DNA from: Sunxiuqinia indica
Lineage (GTDB): Bacteria > Bacteroidota > Bacteroidia > Bacteroidales > Prolixibacteraceae
Direction of reading: 5' to 3'
NCBI RefSeq assembly: GCF_009847015.1
Contig: NZ_WVEM01000015.1
Coordinates: 50,003 to 114,002 of the forward strand
Length of the DNA: 64,000 nucleotides
Below the pieces are notes generated by a model. The model was given only the letters and a program-made list of their open reading frames with translations. It searched no databases and had not been told where the DNA came from. Position numbers and translations under genes: made by a program. Shown one piece after another: positions 25,465 through 34,848 of the stretch (its first letter is position 1; each line of letters opens with the position of its first letter).

Positions 25465-28400
25465 TTAAAATCCAACTTTTACGCCGAACAGAATTGTTCT
25501 AGGAGTAGGTAATCCACCTGAGAAATCGGTAAATGCTCTGTTTGCTGTTACGCCATTGTCTGTTCCTCTATCGAATAATCCGTCGTTATCAAATTCAGGA
25601 TCGTAGCCCGAGTAACTGGTAATTGTAATGGCATTTTGAAGTGAACCATAGACGCGAACTGAAGAGAGACTTAAGAAATCGAGTGCTGACTCAGGTAGTG
25701 TGTATCCTAACTCAATGTTCGAGAATCTTAGGTAATCACCGTCTTCTAACCAGAAATCTGACGCTCTTGTGTTGCGGTTCGGATCATCTCGGATAATTCT
25801 TGGTCTTCCGGTATTGGTATTATTCGTTATCCATCTGTTCATCAGGTCAGTACTCATGTTTTCTAAACCGGCACCGGCACGAAGACCATTTCCTATTGCA
25901 TTAACAACTTTGTTTCCGGTAGCACCTTGAGCTGAAATAGTAAGGTCGAAATTTTTGTATTCCGCGTTGAAATTAAAACCGAAATAGAAATTTGGTAATG
26001 CACTACCCATGTGTGTGCGGTCGTCTTCCGTAATTTCGTTGTCATCATTAAGATCTTTGAACATGAAGTCACCAGCATCGGTCAGATTTTCCTGGTAAAG
26101 TCCGTCAGGAGCATTGGCGTTCAATGCCTCAACTTCTGATTTGCTTTGGAATACTTTTTCAACAACATAACCATATAATTCACCAACTTCGGTACCAACA
26201 TCGGTACGGCTCCAGTTTCCGTCAATTGGGTTAATACCTTCACCAAGGCTCAATACTTCGTTCTTAAGAGTCGAAAAGTTAGCATTAACGCTGTATTTGA
26301 ATTGACCTTCAGCCTTGCGATAGGTTGCGTTAAATTCAAATCCCTGATTTTTAACCGACAGAGCGTTTTGTACAGGCGATTCCCAATCGTACCATCCCAG
26401 GTGAGTTGGAGTAGGAACAGTTCCTAACAGGTCGTCAACTCTTTTTACGTAATATTCTGTAGTAATCAGGACTCTGTTTTCGAGAAACCCGAAATCCAAA
26501 CCAATGTTGGTGGTTTTCGATTGTTCCCATTTAATGTCTGTTGAAGCAGGAATAAATTGAGCTCCTCCAGCGACTGGGCTACCATTCAACACATAAGTTG
26601 CGTATGGGTTGATATAACCCTGGTAGAGGTAATCTCCAATGTTTTGGTTACCCAATATACCGTAACTAGCACGAACTTTTAACTGGCTGATAAATTCGCT
26701 TGAAGCCAAAAAGTCTTCTTTATGCGCTTTCCAGGCCACTGCTACTGACGGGAAGTTACCCCATTTGTTCTGCGGGCTGAATCGTGAAGAACCATCGCGA
26801 CGTATTGTTGCTGTCATCAAGTATTTATCGTCGTATCCAACAATTACCCGACCGAAATAAGAAGCCAAACGTGACTGGAATTCGTCTCCACTGCTTGTTC
26901 TGTCTTCACCGTTACTCAATTGTTTGAAATACGGTTTTGAGAAACCTTCAGCATGTCCATAAGATCTTGACATGAATGTATTGAGTGCACTTTGTCCGAG
27001 CAAAGCATTTAACGTAAACTTGTCGATTGTTGTATTGTACGACAAGGTGTTTTCAATAGTACCTGTAGAACCGTAACCGCGGTTGTCATCCATTTTTGCA
27101 ATGGTGTTTGAAAAGCCGGCAAACCAACCCAAGTCGTAAAGTGGTTCGAAGTGGTAGTCGCGCCAGTCGGTCCGCTCGTAACTTAAACTAAGCTTGTATT
27201 TTAATCCTTTGATGATTTCATACTCACCATAAACGTTGCCAATCAAACGATTTCTTTTTGTATTACTCTCAATCAAATTATTCATACCAACAACGTTGGC
27301 AGAATAGGCTCCGTGCAAATCGGCGCTGGCCGAAGAGTAACCATTCATTTTAGTTTCGTCGTATACCGGGAGTGTAGGAATAGCAGAAGCCGTGTAACCT
27401 AACATCGTTCCATCGTGAAGGAACGACATCAGATCACGATCAGCATAAGTGTAATGGAGCGATTCGCCAACTTTTAGTTTACCCAGTTGGTGATCGGAAT
27501 TAACCATTATACCGTATCTTGTGTAATTTGGTCCGTTTCCTTCGACCGTACCTGTTTGGTCAAAATAGTTCAAGCTCATACTAAAATTCGAGACATCGTT
27601 TCCACCGCTAACCGAAACCGTATGGTTGTTAATATGGCCTGTTTTAAACAATTCGTCTTGCCAGTTGGTGTTTACATTGTCAACATAGTATGGGCTCGAT
27701 GGATCATTTGCAGGGAAAATGTACAGCTCGTTATACTCAGGATATGCTTTTGCATTGTTTGTTGACTCGTTGACCAGTGTTTGATACTGTTCCCGTCCAA
27801 GTACATCCATTCTTTCTGTAATTTCCTGAAAACCGTAATATCCGCTGTACGAAACGTTCATTTCGCCTTTTGTACCACGTTTTGTCGTAATAATGATTAC
27901 ACCATTTGCAGCACGCGAACCATAAATTGCAGCTGCCGATGCATCTTTTAATACCTGAATCGATTCGATGTTTTCGGTTGGAATATCATTTGCCGGAGCA
28001 AAAACACCATCGATGACATAGAGCGGATCGTTATTGGTAAAGGAAGTAACACCACGAATTTTTACTTTTGGAGCAGAACCCGGATCGCCGGAACTTTGAA
28101 TGGAAACACCGGCCACTTTACCTTGTAAAGCTTTACTAACATCGTTTGTTGCGGCTTTGGCCATTTCATCAGTTTCAACAATTGAAATAGAACCGGTAAG
28201 ATCCGATTTCTTTTGAGTGCCATAGCCAATGGCAACTACTTCTTCGATTCCAAATACATCTTGTTGTAATTGTACTTCAATACTTGATCTTCCATCAAGT
28301 TGAATTTCTTGCGCAATAAAACCTATAAATGAAAACTGAAGGGTTGTATTTTCTTCAGAAACAGAAATGGAGAAGTTGCCATTGACGTCGGTGATCGTCC

Positions 28401-28557
28401 CGTTTGTGGTTCCTTCTTCAACTACATTAACTCCAGGCAATGTATTGTTATTATCACCTGCATCATAAACAACACCCGTTACCGTATGTTGCGCATAATT
28501 TGTACCTGCAATAAGCAGGAAGCAGAACATTAATCCACTGGTTAAGAATTTTTTCAT
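25465..28557 (-). CDS. SusC/RagA-family TonB-dependent transporter
   Basis: 1030-residue outer-membrane importer. Signal peptide to about residue 22; a carboxypeptidase-D-like domain (HTVTGVVYDAGDNNNTLPGVNVVEEGTTNGTITDVNG); the TonB box/plug entry EEVVAIGYGTQKKSDLTGSIS; plug segment PLYVIDGVFAP, then IQVLKDASAAAIYGSRAANGVIIITTK, the SusC hallmark; a 22-strand barrel ends at VKVGF with the usual aromatic C-terminus. It is the first gene of the operon after the sensor gene, with a 136-bp leader. It would import arabino-oligosaccharides bound by the adjacent SusD protein using energy from a TonB system such as that at 6593-7288. Confidence 0.97.
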   Translation of the reverse strand: MKKFLTSGLMFCFLLIAGTNYAQHTVTGVVYDAGDNNNTLPGVNVVEEGTTNGTITDVNGNFSISVSEENTTLQFSFIGFIAQEIQLDGRSSIEVQLQQDVFGIEEVVAIGYGTQKKSDLTGSISIVETDEMAKAATNDVSKALQGKVAGVSIQSSGDPGSAPKVKIRGVTSFTNNDPLYVIDGVFAPANDIPTENIESIQVLKDASAAAIYGSRAANGVIIITTKRGTKGEMNVSYSGYYGFQEITERMDVLGREQYQTLVNESTNNAKAYPEYNELYIFPANDPSSPYYVDNVNTNWQDELFKTGHINNHTVSVSGGNDVSNFSMSLNYFDQTGTVEGNGPNYTRYGIMVNSDHQLGKLKVGESLHYTYADRDLMSFLHDGTMLGYTASAIPTLPVYDETKMNGYSSASADLHGAYSANVVGMNNLIESNTKRNRLIGNVYGEYEIIKGLKYKLSLSYERTDWRDYHFEPLYDLGWFAGFSNTIAKMDDNRGYGSTGTIENTLSYNTTIDKFTLNALLGQSALNTFMSRSYGHAEGFSKPYFKQLSNGEDRTSSGDEFQSRLASYFGRVIVGYDDKYLMTATIRRDGSSRFSPQNKWGNFPSVAVAWKAHKEDFLASSEFISQLKVRASYGILGNQNIGDYLYQGYINPYATYVLNGSPVAGGAQFIPASTDIKWEQSKTTNIGLDFGFLENRVLITTEYYVKRVDDLLGTVPTPTHLGWYDWESPVQNALSVKNQGFEFNATYRKAEGQFKYSVNANFSTLKNEVLSLGEGINPIDGNWSRTDVGTEVGELYGYVVEKVFQSKSEVEALNANAPDGLYQENLTDAGDFMFKDLNDDNEITEDDRTHMGSALPNFYFGFNFNAEYKNFDLTISAQGATGNKVVNAIGNGLRAGAGLENMSTDLMNRWITNNTNTGRPRIIRDDPNRNTRASDFWLEDGDYLRFSNIELGYTLPESALDFLSLSSVRVYGSLQNAITITSYSGYDPEFDNDGLFDRGTDNGVTANRAFTDFSGGLPTPRTILFGVKVGF

Positions 28558-28693
28558 AAGATCAAAAATTAGTTAGCGTTAAAATCTGGTATAAAACTAC
28601 CCAGACTATTACATTAAAGGGGAGGACGAATTGTGAAATGAAGTGGACAAATTGAGAAAGAAGTCGTTTCTGATGGGGGCTTGTGCCCTGTGT

Positions 28694-31600
28694 TTATCGG
28701 ATGGCCTGCTTTTTTGAAAATTCGCTTGGACTCATACCGTAAAACTTTTTAAAGATACGGCTAAAGTATTTAGGGTCGTTGAAACCAACTTTATAAGCAA
28801 TTTCTGATAATGGCTCATTCGTTGTCTTTATTAGTTCGATGGCTTTTTTTAATTTGAATGAATTAATAAAGTCGGTGATGTTAAGATCGGTCAATGCTTT
28901 TATTTTTTTATACAACAAGCTTTGGCTGACAAACATTTCTTTAGCGAATTGATCGACTGAAAATTGAGATTCGATGTAATTTTTTTCGAGTACCTCGTAT
29001 GCTTTGTTTATAAATTCCTGATCCAACGTGTTGGGCATTATTTGTTCGGAAGGAATATTGTCGGGGCTGCTAAACAATCGCTTAATCGCCCTGCGTGATT
29101 CAATCAGATTGCGCATTTTTACCTGAAGAATTTGGAAGTTAAACGGTTTTGGAATGTAATCGTCGGCACCGGTTTCTAATCCTTCAATCCAACTTTCCAC
29201 CATATTTTTTGCTGTTAACAACACGATCGGAATATGGCTTGTTTGTATGTTTTTCTTTAGTCGGCTACAGAGCTCAATGCCATCCATAACGGGCATCATC
29301 ACATCGCTGATAATTAATTCGGGAGAATACTTTTTAGCCATTGCTAAACCAATTTTCCCATTCTCGGCACCTAAAACCCGATAGTCTGACCGTAAGGTTT
29401 GTAACAAGAAACTTCGTAGGTCAAAATTGTCCTCTACAATTAATATTGTCGGTTTGGATTTGTCATTGTGTGATTCTTCTTCCTGCTTATAACCCGATTT
29501 TTCGGCGATAATGTGTTCGGCTAGCACATTTACCCGGCCTTCAATGTTTATGTCTGTTGGAACTGCTGTTTGATTGATCTCATTTTCCGAAAAGCGATCT
29601 TTGGTGCAGGGGATACACACTGTAAATGTGCTGCCTTTTCCCTTTTCACTTTCAACTTTAATTTCGCCATGCAGAGCCTGCACAATTTCGTAGGTTAGTG
29701 CCAGTCCAATTCCCGAGCTGGTAAAGTACGAATCCTTGCTGGTTTCCTCCGCTTTGTAGAATCGCTTAAAAATGCTGGATAGATGTTCTTTCGAGATTCC
29801 TGAACCAGAGTCGTGAATACTGATGGAAACATAAGGTAAATCAATGCAGTTGTTGATTTTGCTGTTGATAAATTCAACTTTCATTTTAATGCTTCCCGAC
29901 ACAGGTGTGTTTTTAAACGCATTAGATAGCAGGTTGTAAAATACGTTCTCTACTTTTTCGGCGTCAAACCAGGTCTCTTCATTTATTTCGGTTGCTGAAA
30001 AACGATAGTCAATTTGCTGATGCTCGGCGAGGTCTTTAAACGATTCAAAAATACCGTTGAGGTATTGTACCATATTCCCGTTACTTACATTTAAATCCAG
30101 TTTACCTGTTTCAATCCGCCTGAAATACAAGAGTTGGTTGATTAAATGGAGCAGGCGTTGTGCATTCCTATTGATAATGGTGATCGTATTTTTTGCATTT
30201 TGATCGTCTTTTAACGTTTCCATTAATTGTTCCAAAGGATCAATAATCAGTGTCAGCGGAGTCCGAAATTCGTGCGAGATATTGGTAAAAAAGCGTAACC
30301 GCAATTGATTTACAAGTTTCACTTTCTCGTTCAGTTCAATGACTTCGTCGCGTTGCTTGGCAAGCTCTTCTTTTTGCTCTTCTATTTTGTATGTTCTTTC
30401 ACGTACCTGTTTTTCCAATTTTTGTTTTTGTTCTTTCAAAAAACGGGTTCTGTAACGGATGTAGGCCATTACTGTTAATAATAGAAGGAGGATGACTAAA
30501 AGCTGAAACCAGGCAGTTTTCCAAAATGCGGGAATTACGGTAATCAAAAGCTGTCGTTGAGTTTTCGACCACACTCCGTCGCTGTTTGCTGCTTTTATCA
30601 TGAATCGGTAGTTGCCACCCGAAAGGTTCGTGTAATTGGCAAATCGCCTTGTCGACGGTACTTCTACCCAATCCTGGTCGACACCTTCCATCCTATATTG
30701 GTACTTAATTTTATCAGGGTGAAAATAATCCAATGCTGAAAATTCAATCGAAAATACAGCATCTTTATAAGATAAATCGATGTGTTCAGTTTCTTCAATG
30801 GGTTTCTCAAGAATTACCTTTGAATGGTATTTATCGCCAACTTTAACAGGGGAATTAAAAACTGATAATTCAGTAAAAACTGGCGTCGGTGTATTGGGGT
30901 AGGATTCAATTTGCTCTGGCGAAAAATAGTTTACTCCTTCAATTCCTCCAAAGTAAAGATCTCCGCTTTCGTCGGCGAAAGAGGCTGACCAGTAAAACTG
31001 ATCGCTTAACAGCCCATCGCTGGTATAGAAATTTTGAAATTCTTCTGTTTTTGGGTTGAATTTAGAGAGCCCTCTATCGGTGCTTATCCACAAATTTCCT
31101 TGCAAATCTTCTTCTATCGCGTAGGCAAAATTATTGCACAGTCCGTCTTCTTCTGAATAACTGATGAAATGGCCGGTGTCGCTATCTTCCACATATTTGC
31201 ATATTCCGTTACCGTATGTGCCTAGCCAAATAATCCCGGCTTTCGTTTCGCGAAGTGAGATCACATAGTTTCCTGCCAGTGAATTAGGATTGTTGATGTT
31301 GTTGGAAAACTTAAGGAATTCTATCGATTTCGTCTCTGTGGTGAGCTCGAGTAGATCAGTACGTGATAAACGGTATAGCCCATCTCGTGTTCCAACCCAT
31401 ATTCGTTCTTTTTGATCGGCCAACAGGCAGCCCACCTCTAAATTACTTTCAAGTTGCATTTTTTCGTGAACATGCCGAAACGTGTTTTCTGAAGGGGTAA
31501 AAATATCGAGTCCGTCTCGGGTACCTACTAAAATTCTGTTTTTATCGAGTTGCTTTAATGATGAAACGAAACTGTTGCATAAACTGGTCGAATCTAAAGG

Positions 31601-32965
31601 GTCGTTAAGAAAAGTGGCGAACTGGTTCTTATTTTCAGAAAGCATTAGGTTGATACCGCCCCCCCAGGTACCCACCCACATGTTTTTGTTCTGATCCCGC
31701 AAAAGCGAAGAAATGAAATTGTTGTTGATGCTACCCCTTATCGTTGGGTCAAGCTCAAAACGGATGTTCTTTTTCCCATTGGCACTAAGCTTATTCAGGC
31801 CGCCGCCAGCTGTTCCAATCCACAAATTATCTTTCTCGATGTAAATGGAGTTGATGGTGTTATGGCTAATTGTATTGCTATTGCTTGGGTTATGCTGAAT
31901 TGAATAAAACGGTTTTTGAAAGCTGTTGTAATAATTAACGCCACCTTTTTCTGTTCCAATCCAGATATTTCCGAGCTCGTCAGCATAAAGCGAATTGACA
32001 AAAGGAGTATTCAGGTATCTTTTCGATTCTGTTTTATCCGAGATACTCGAAAAAACCATTGAGCTGTAGTCAAAGTAGTTTAGCCCTCCGAGTGTTCCTA
32101 CAATAACAACCCCGTTTATGTCTTCAATAATATCGTAAACGGTTAGGTGGTTCAAATCAGAATCGATATCATTTTCTGCTCCAAAATAGGTGGTCTGAAG
32201 CCGCTTGGTGTCGTATAGAAATACCCCATTGCCATTGGTGCCGATCCATATATTGCCTCTCGAATCCTGGAATAGGTCAGTAATACTCTGCCCCGCAAGA
32301 TTTTCTTCAAGCTGTTTCCAAACCATGGCTGTTTTTTCGTTGTTTAAATGAACTGCTACGGGGCCGTAATCAGTACCAATCAGCAAATGCTGATCGTTTA
32401 GCAGACATAGATTGCTGATATTTCGATTTGAAAGTACCTCACCAAACATTTTTGTGGCTGCCGTTTCTCCGTTTTCATGATAACTTATTTTCCAAAGTCC
32501 GTTTTTTTCGGTCGCCACCCATAAATTACTGGCATTGTCTGTTATTACATGTGTTATGGAAAAGTTAGCCACATTTTCGTTCAGCAAATTGTTACTCGCA
32601 AAGCTTGATTTATCATAGATGAAATGTGCCAGTCCTTTGGCCGTGCCTATCCATATGTTGCCGTAGCTGTCTTCGCATAGGGTTTGAATAAAATTACTGG
32701 GAAGTGAACCCAGATTATGATTTTGTTGATACGTTTTAAAGGTATATCCGTCGTAGCGGCAAACCCCGTTACCGGTTCCAAACCACATGAAACCACGGCT
32801 GTCTTTCAAGATGCAGTCAACTGTATTTTGGGGTAGTCCATCATTTGTTGTGATATAGCTAAATCTGATTTGATCAGGATGTATATCCGAATTGAAAGCA
32901 AAAGCAACACAACTAATTGCTAGAAAAGAAAGGGTTATTAGCGTATTTCTCAAAATAATCAGCAT
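28694..32965 (-). CDS. Hybrid two-component system sensor/regulator (HTCS)
   Basis: A 1423-residue membrane protein that combines sensor, kinase and DNA-binding regulator. Order: signal peptide; periplasmic double propeller made of many Reg_prop repeats (GNIWIGT, NLWIGTAGGGLNKL) to about residue 700; a Y_Y_Y domain (YQYRMEGVDQDW); one membrane helix around 805-825 (FQLLVILLLLLTVMAYI); coiled linker; HisKA with phosphoacceptor His in FTNISHEFRTPLTLI; HATPase with HDSGSGIS and SSGIGLALTYEIV; receiver domain with phosphoacceptor Asp in LIISDVMMPVMDGIEL and invariant Lys in DDYIPKPFN; AraC-type HTH at the end (IAYKVGFNDPKYFSRIFKKFYGMSPSEF). HTCS proteins bind an oligosaccharide or sugar and activate the adjacent operon; by context the inducer is arabinan-derived. 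Confidence 0.97.
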   Translation of the reverse strand: MLIILRNTLITLSFLAISCVAFAFNSDIHPDQIRFSYITTNDGLPQNTVDCILKDSRGFMWFGTGNGVCRYDGYTFKTYQQNHNLGSLPSNFIQTLCEDSYGNIWIGTAKGLAHFIYDKSSFASNNLLNENVANFSITHVITDNASNLWVATEKNGLWKISYHENGETAATKMFGEVLSNRNISNLCLLNDQHLLIGTDYGPVAVHLNNEKTAMVWKQLEENLAGQSITDLFQDSRGNIWIGTNGNGVFLYDTKRLQTTYFGAENDIDSDLNHLTVYDIIEDINGVVIVGTLGGLNYFDYSSMVFSSISDKTESKRYLNTPFVNSLYADELGNIWIGTEKGGVNYYNSFQKPFYSIQHNPSNSNTISHNTINSIYIEKDNLWIGTAGGGLNKLSANGKKNIRFELDPTIRGSINNNFISSLLRDQNKNMWVGTWGGGINLMLSENKNQFATFLNDPLDSTSLCNSFVSSLKQLDKNRILVGTRDGLDIFTPSENTFRHVHEKMQLESNLEVGCLLADQKERIWVGTRDGLYRLSRTDLLELTTETKSIEFLKFSNNINNPNSLAGNYVISLRETKAGIIWLGTYGNGICKYVEDSDTGHFISYSEEDGLCNNFAYAIEEDLQGNLWISTDRGLSKFNPKTEEFQNFYTSDGLLSDQFYWSASFADESGDLYFGGIEGVNYFSPEQIESYPNTPTPVFTELSVFNSPVKVGDKYHSKVILEKPIEETEHIDLSYKDAVFSIEFSALDYFHPDKIKYQYRMEGVDQDWVEVPSTRRFANYTNLSGGNYRFMIKAANSDGVWSKTQRQLLITVIPAFWKTAWFQLLVILLLLLTVMAYIRYRTRFLKEQKQKLEKQVRERTYKIEEQKEELAKQRDEVIELNEKVKLVNQLRLRFFTNISHEFRTPLTLIIDPLEQLMETLKDDQNAKNTITIINRNAQRLLHLINQLLYFRRIETGKLDLNVSNGNMVQYLNGIFESFKDLAEHQQIDYRFSATEINEETWFDAEKVENVFYNLLSNAFKNTPVSGSIKMKVEFINSKINNCIDLPYVSISIHDSGSGISKEHLSSIFKRFYKAEETSKDSYFTSSGIGLALTYEIVQALHGEIKVESEKGKGSTFTVCIPCTKDRFSENEINQTAVPTDINIEGRVNVLAEHIIAEKSGYKQEEESHNDKSKPTILIVEDNFDLRSFLLQTLRSDYRVLGAENGKIGLAMAKKYSPELIISDVMMPVMDGIELCSRLKKNIQTSHIPIVLLTAKNMVESWIEGLETGADDYIPKPFNFQILQVKMRNLIESRRAIKRLFSSPDNIPSEQIMPNTLDQEFINKAYEVLEKNYIESQFSVDQFAKEMFVSQSLLYKKIKALTDLNITDFINSFKLKKAIELIKTTNEPLSEIAYKVGFNDPKYFSRIFKKFYGMSPSEFSKKQAIR

Positions 32966-33199
32966 GCTGGTTATTCGTTGTATAGTGATGGTGTAAATCT
33001 ATGCAATAAAAGACAAAACCCTTAATCTATTTTTATTATTCTTAGTCTAGATTAAAATACCACTTAAGTCATGCAGAATGGTGCTTCGAATAATTAAACA
33101 ACCATGACGATCCTTAATGGGCTGATCCCCGAATTTATTATGAAAGAGTTGTGATGTGGATATCTGGTACCATTGAGTTTAACGAACAAAAGAATTCAT

Positions 33200-34687
33200 T
33201 TAAATCTGCTCCCAACCTTGGCGGTAGGTGTGGCGAATCCATTCTTCAGCCATTTGTTTTGCCGATTGTGTCGTGTATTCCTTGTTGAATTTCGGATCGC
33301 CTTTAGTCATTTCAAAATCATCACGAGTCAGTATTTGTAATTGGTCATTACTTCCGATATTGGTGAAACGCATATTTGTTCCATCCCACAATAACTTGCG
33401 TTGAAGACTTTGTAAACGAACTGCCAGGTTGCCCATAGCCACCATTTCATTTAACGGGCCGGCATAATCGAAGTTGGAAGATGGTGCTAGTCTGTTTTCC
33501 GGTGATTCTTTGCAAGCCCGAATCCAGTCTTGTTCATGACCACCATTCATGGCATTGGGGATTCGACGTATGATTCTTTCGGGTTGTTTAAAGTTTGCCA
33601 TTTCTGAGCTTGGCAGAAGCGTTGGGTTTTCAGAGAATGATCCGCACATGATTTTTCCTTTAGTGCCGTAGAAAATACAACCGCCACTCTCATTGCCCAT
33701 TCCTTCTCCTTCACTTAACTCTTCAGGTCGCAGAGGTAGCAGACCTCCGTCGTACCAATTAACAGTCAGCGGCGGCATGGCTACTTTGGGCAAGTTGTCG
33801 CGCGCCGGGAATTCATAAATCACCATTTCAGCATTAGGAGGCGATTCCGTGTTTACAGGAGTGGAGCTTCCTTGCACCGAAATAGGGTATTCCAGTTTCA
33901 GCGCTTTAAAAGCGGGGGCGAGAACATGACAGCCCATGTCGCCAAGAGCACCTGTGCCAAAATCCCACCAGCCACGCCAGTTCCAGGGGGTGTAAATTTC
34001 GTTGTATGGACGGTACTCGGCCGGACCAATAAATAAGTCCCAATCCAGCGTTTTCGGGATGCGCATTTCCTTTTTTGGTCTTTCTAACTCCTGAGGCCAA
34101 ATCGGTCGGTTTGTCCAGGCATCTACTCTGGTGATGTCGCCAATTTTTCCAGCCCATATCCATTCACAAATTTTGCGAATGTCATCGTTTGAGCTGCCCT
34201 GATTCCCCATTTGTGTGGCCACATTGTACTTCCGGGCGGTTTCTGTTAATACCCGACTTTCGTATATCGAATGCGTCAGCGGTTGTTGCAGGTAGACATG
34301 CATTCCCTGGCGCATAGCCATTAACGCTGGTAGTGCATGCGAATGATCCGGCGTTGCGATCATAACAGCATCAATGTCATTTTGCTCTTCAAACATTACC
34401 CGGTAGTCTTTGTATTGTGGAGCAGTTGGCCATTCGCGAAACGAATTTCTGTTTGCATACTTCCAGTCCACATCACATAGGGCAACAATATTTTCAGTCT
34501 CCATATTTTTCAGGTTGCGGTAGCCCATTCCTCCAACACCAATACCTGCGATGTTGAGTTTGTCGCTTGGTGCTTTATGTCCCATTCCCCCAACAACGTG
34601 GCTTGGTAAGATGGTGAATCCGGCCAAAGCGACACCTGTCGATTGGATAAAACGTCTGCGGCTCAGTGCACTATTTTTTGATTTCAT
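33200..34687 (-). CDS. Tat-exported Gfo/Idh/MocA-family oxidoreductase
   Basis: 495-residue NAD(P)-dependent sugar or polyol oxidoreductase. It starts at ATG 34687 with a twin-arginine signal (ALSRRRFIQSTGVALAG); an upstream ATG at 34780 would displace the signal and is rejected. The Rossmann motif is GIGVGGMGYRNLKN, followed by VALCDVDWKYA, the VMIATPDHSHALPALMAM segment and an EK-like dipeptide replaced here by QQPLTHSIYESR. The C-terminal domain has GCIFYGTKGKIMCGS. The neighbour at 34849-36363 is a paralogue with similar layout. Tat export suggests folding with bound cofactor before transport. Substrate unknown; such pairs occur in loci for uncommon sugars and glycosides. Confidence 0.88.
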   Translation of the reverse strand: MKSKNSALSRRRFIQSTGVALAGFTILPSHVVGGMGHKAPSDKLNIAGIGVGGMGYRNLKNMETENIVALCDVDWKYANRNSFREWPTAPQYKDYRVMFEEQNDIDAVMIATPDHSHALPALMAMRQGMHVYLQQPLTHSIYESRVLTETARKYNVATQMGNQGSSNDDIRKICEWIWAGKIGDITRVDAWTNRPIWPQELERPKKEMRIPKTLDWDLFIGPAEYRPYNEIYTPWNWRGWWDFGTGALGDMGCHVLAPAFKALKLEYPISVQGSSTPVNTESPPNAEMVIYEFPARDNLPKVAMPPLTVNWYDGGLLPLRPEELSEGEGMGNESGGCIFYGTKGKIMCGSFSENPTLLPSSEMANFKQPERIIRRIPNAMNGGHEQDWIRACKESPENRLAPSSNFDYAGPLNEMVAMGNLAVRLQSLQRKLLWDGTNMRFTNIGSNDQLQILTRDDFEMTKGDPKFNKEYTTQSAKQMAEEWIRHTYRQGWEQI

Positions 34688-34762
34688 CGGGTTGATTGTT
34701 TGAAAATGCGGAAAGCAATTTAGTAAGAAATGTTGGTTTTGTGAAGTGCAATTTTTTGGGAA

Positions 34763-34820
34763 GTGAAACCGGGGTTTCACCGTAAATAGAAAACGGGATA
34801 AGAAAAAATCTTACCCCGTT
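34763..34820 (-). terminator. Two stem-loops between the oxidoreductase genes
   Basis: 34763-34780 is a perfect stem GTGAAACC/GGTTTCAC with a 2-bp centre. 34791-34820 is a longer stem, arms AACGGGATAAGA and TCTTACCCCGTT with one mismatch, around an A-rich loop. The second lies just after the stop of the gene ending at 34849 and, read on the minus strand, is followed by TTTTC. It probably terminates or attenuates transcription between the paralogues. Confidence 0.6.
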
Positions 34821-34848
34821 GTTATCTAATTGAAATTGAATTCACTAA

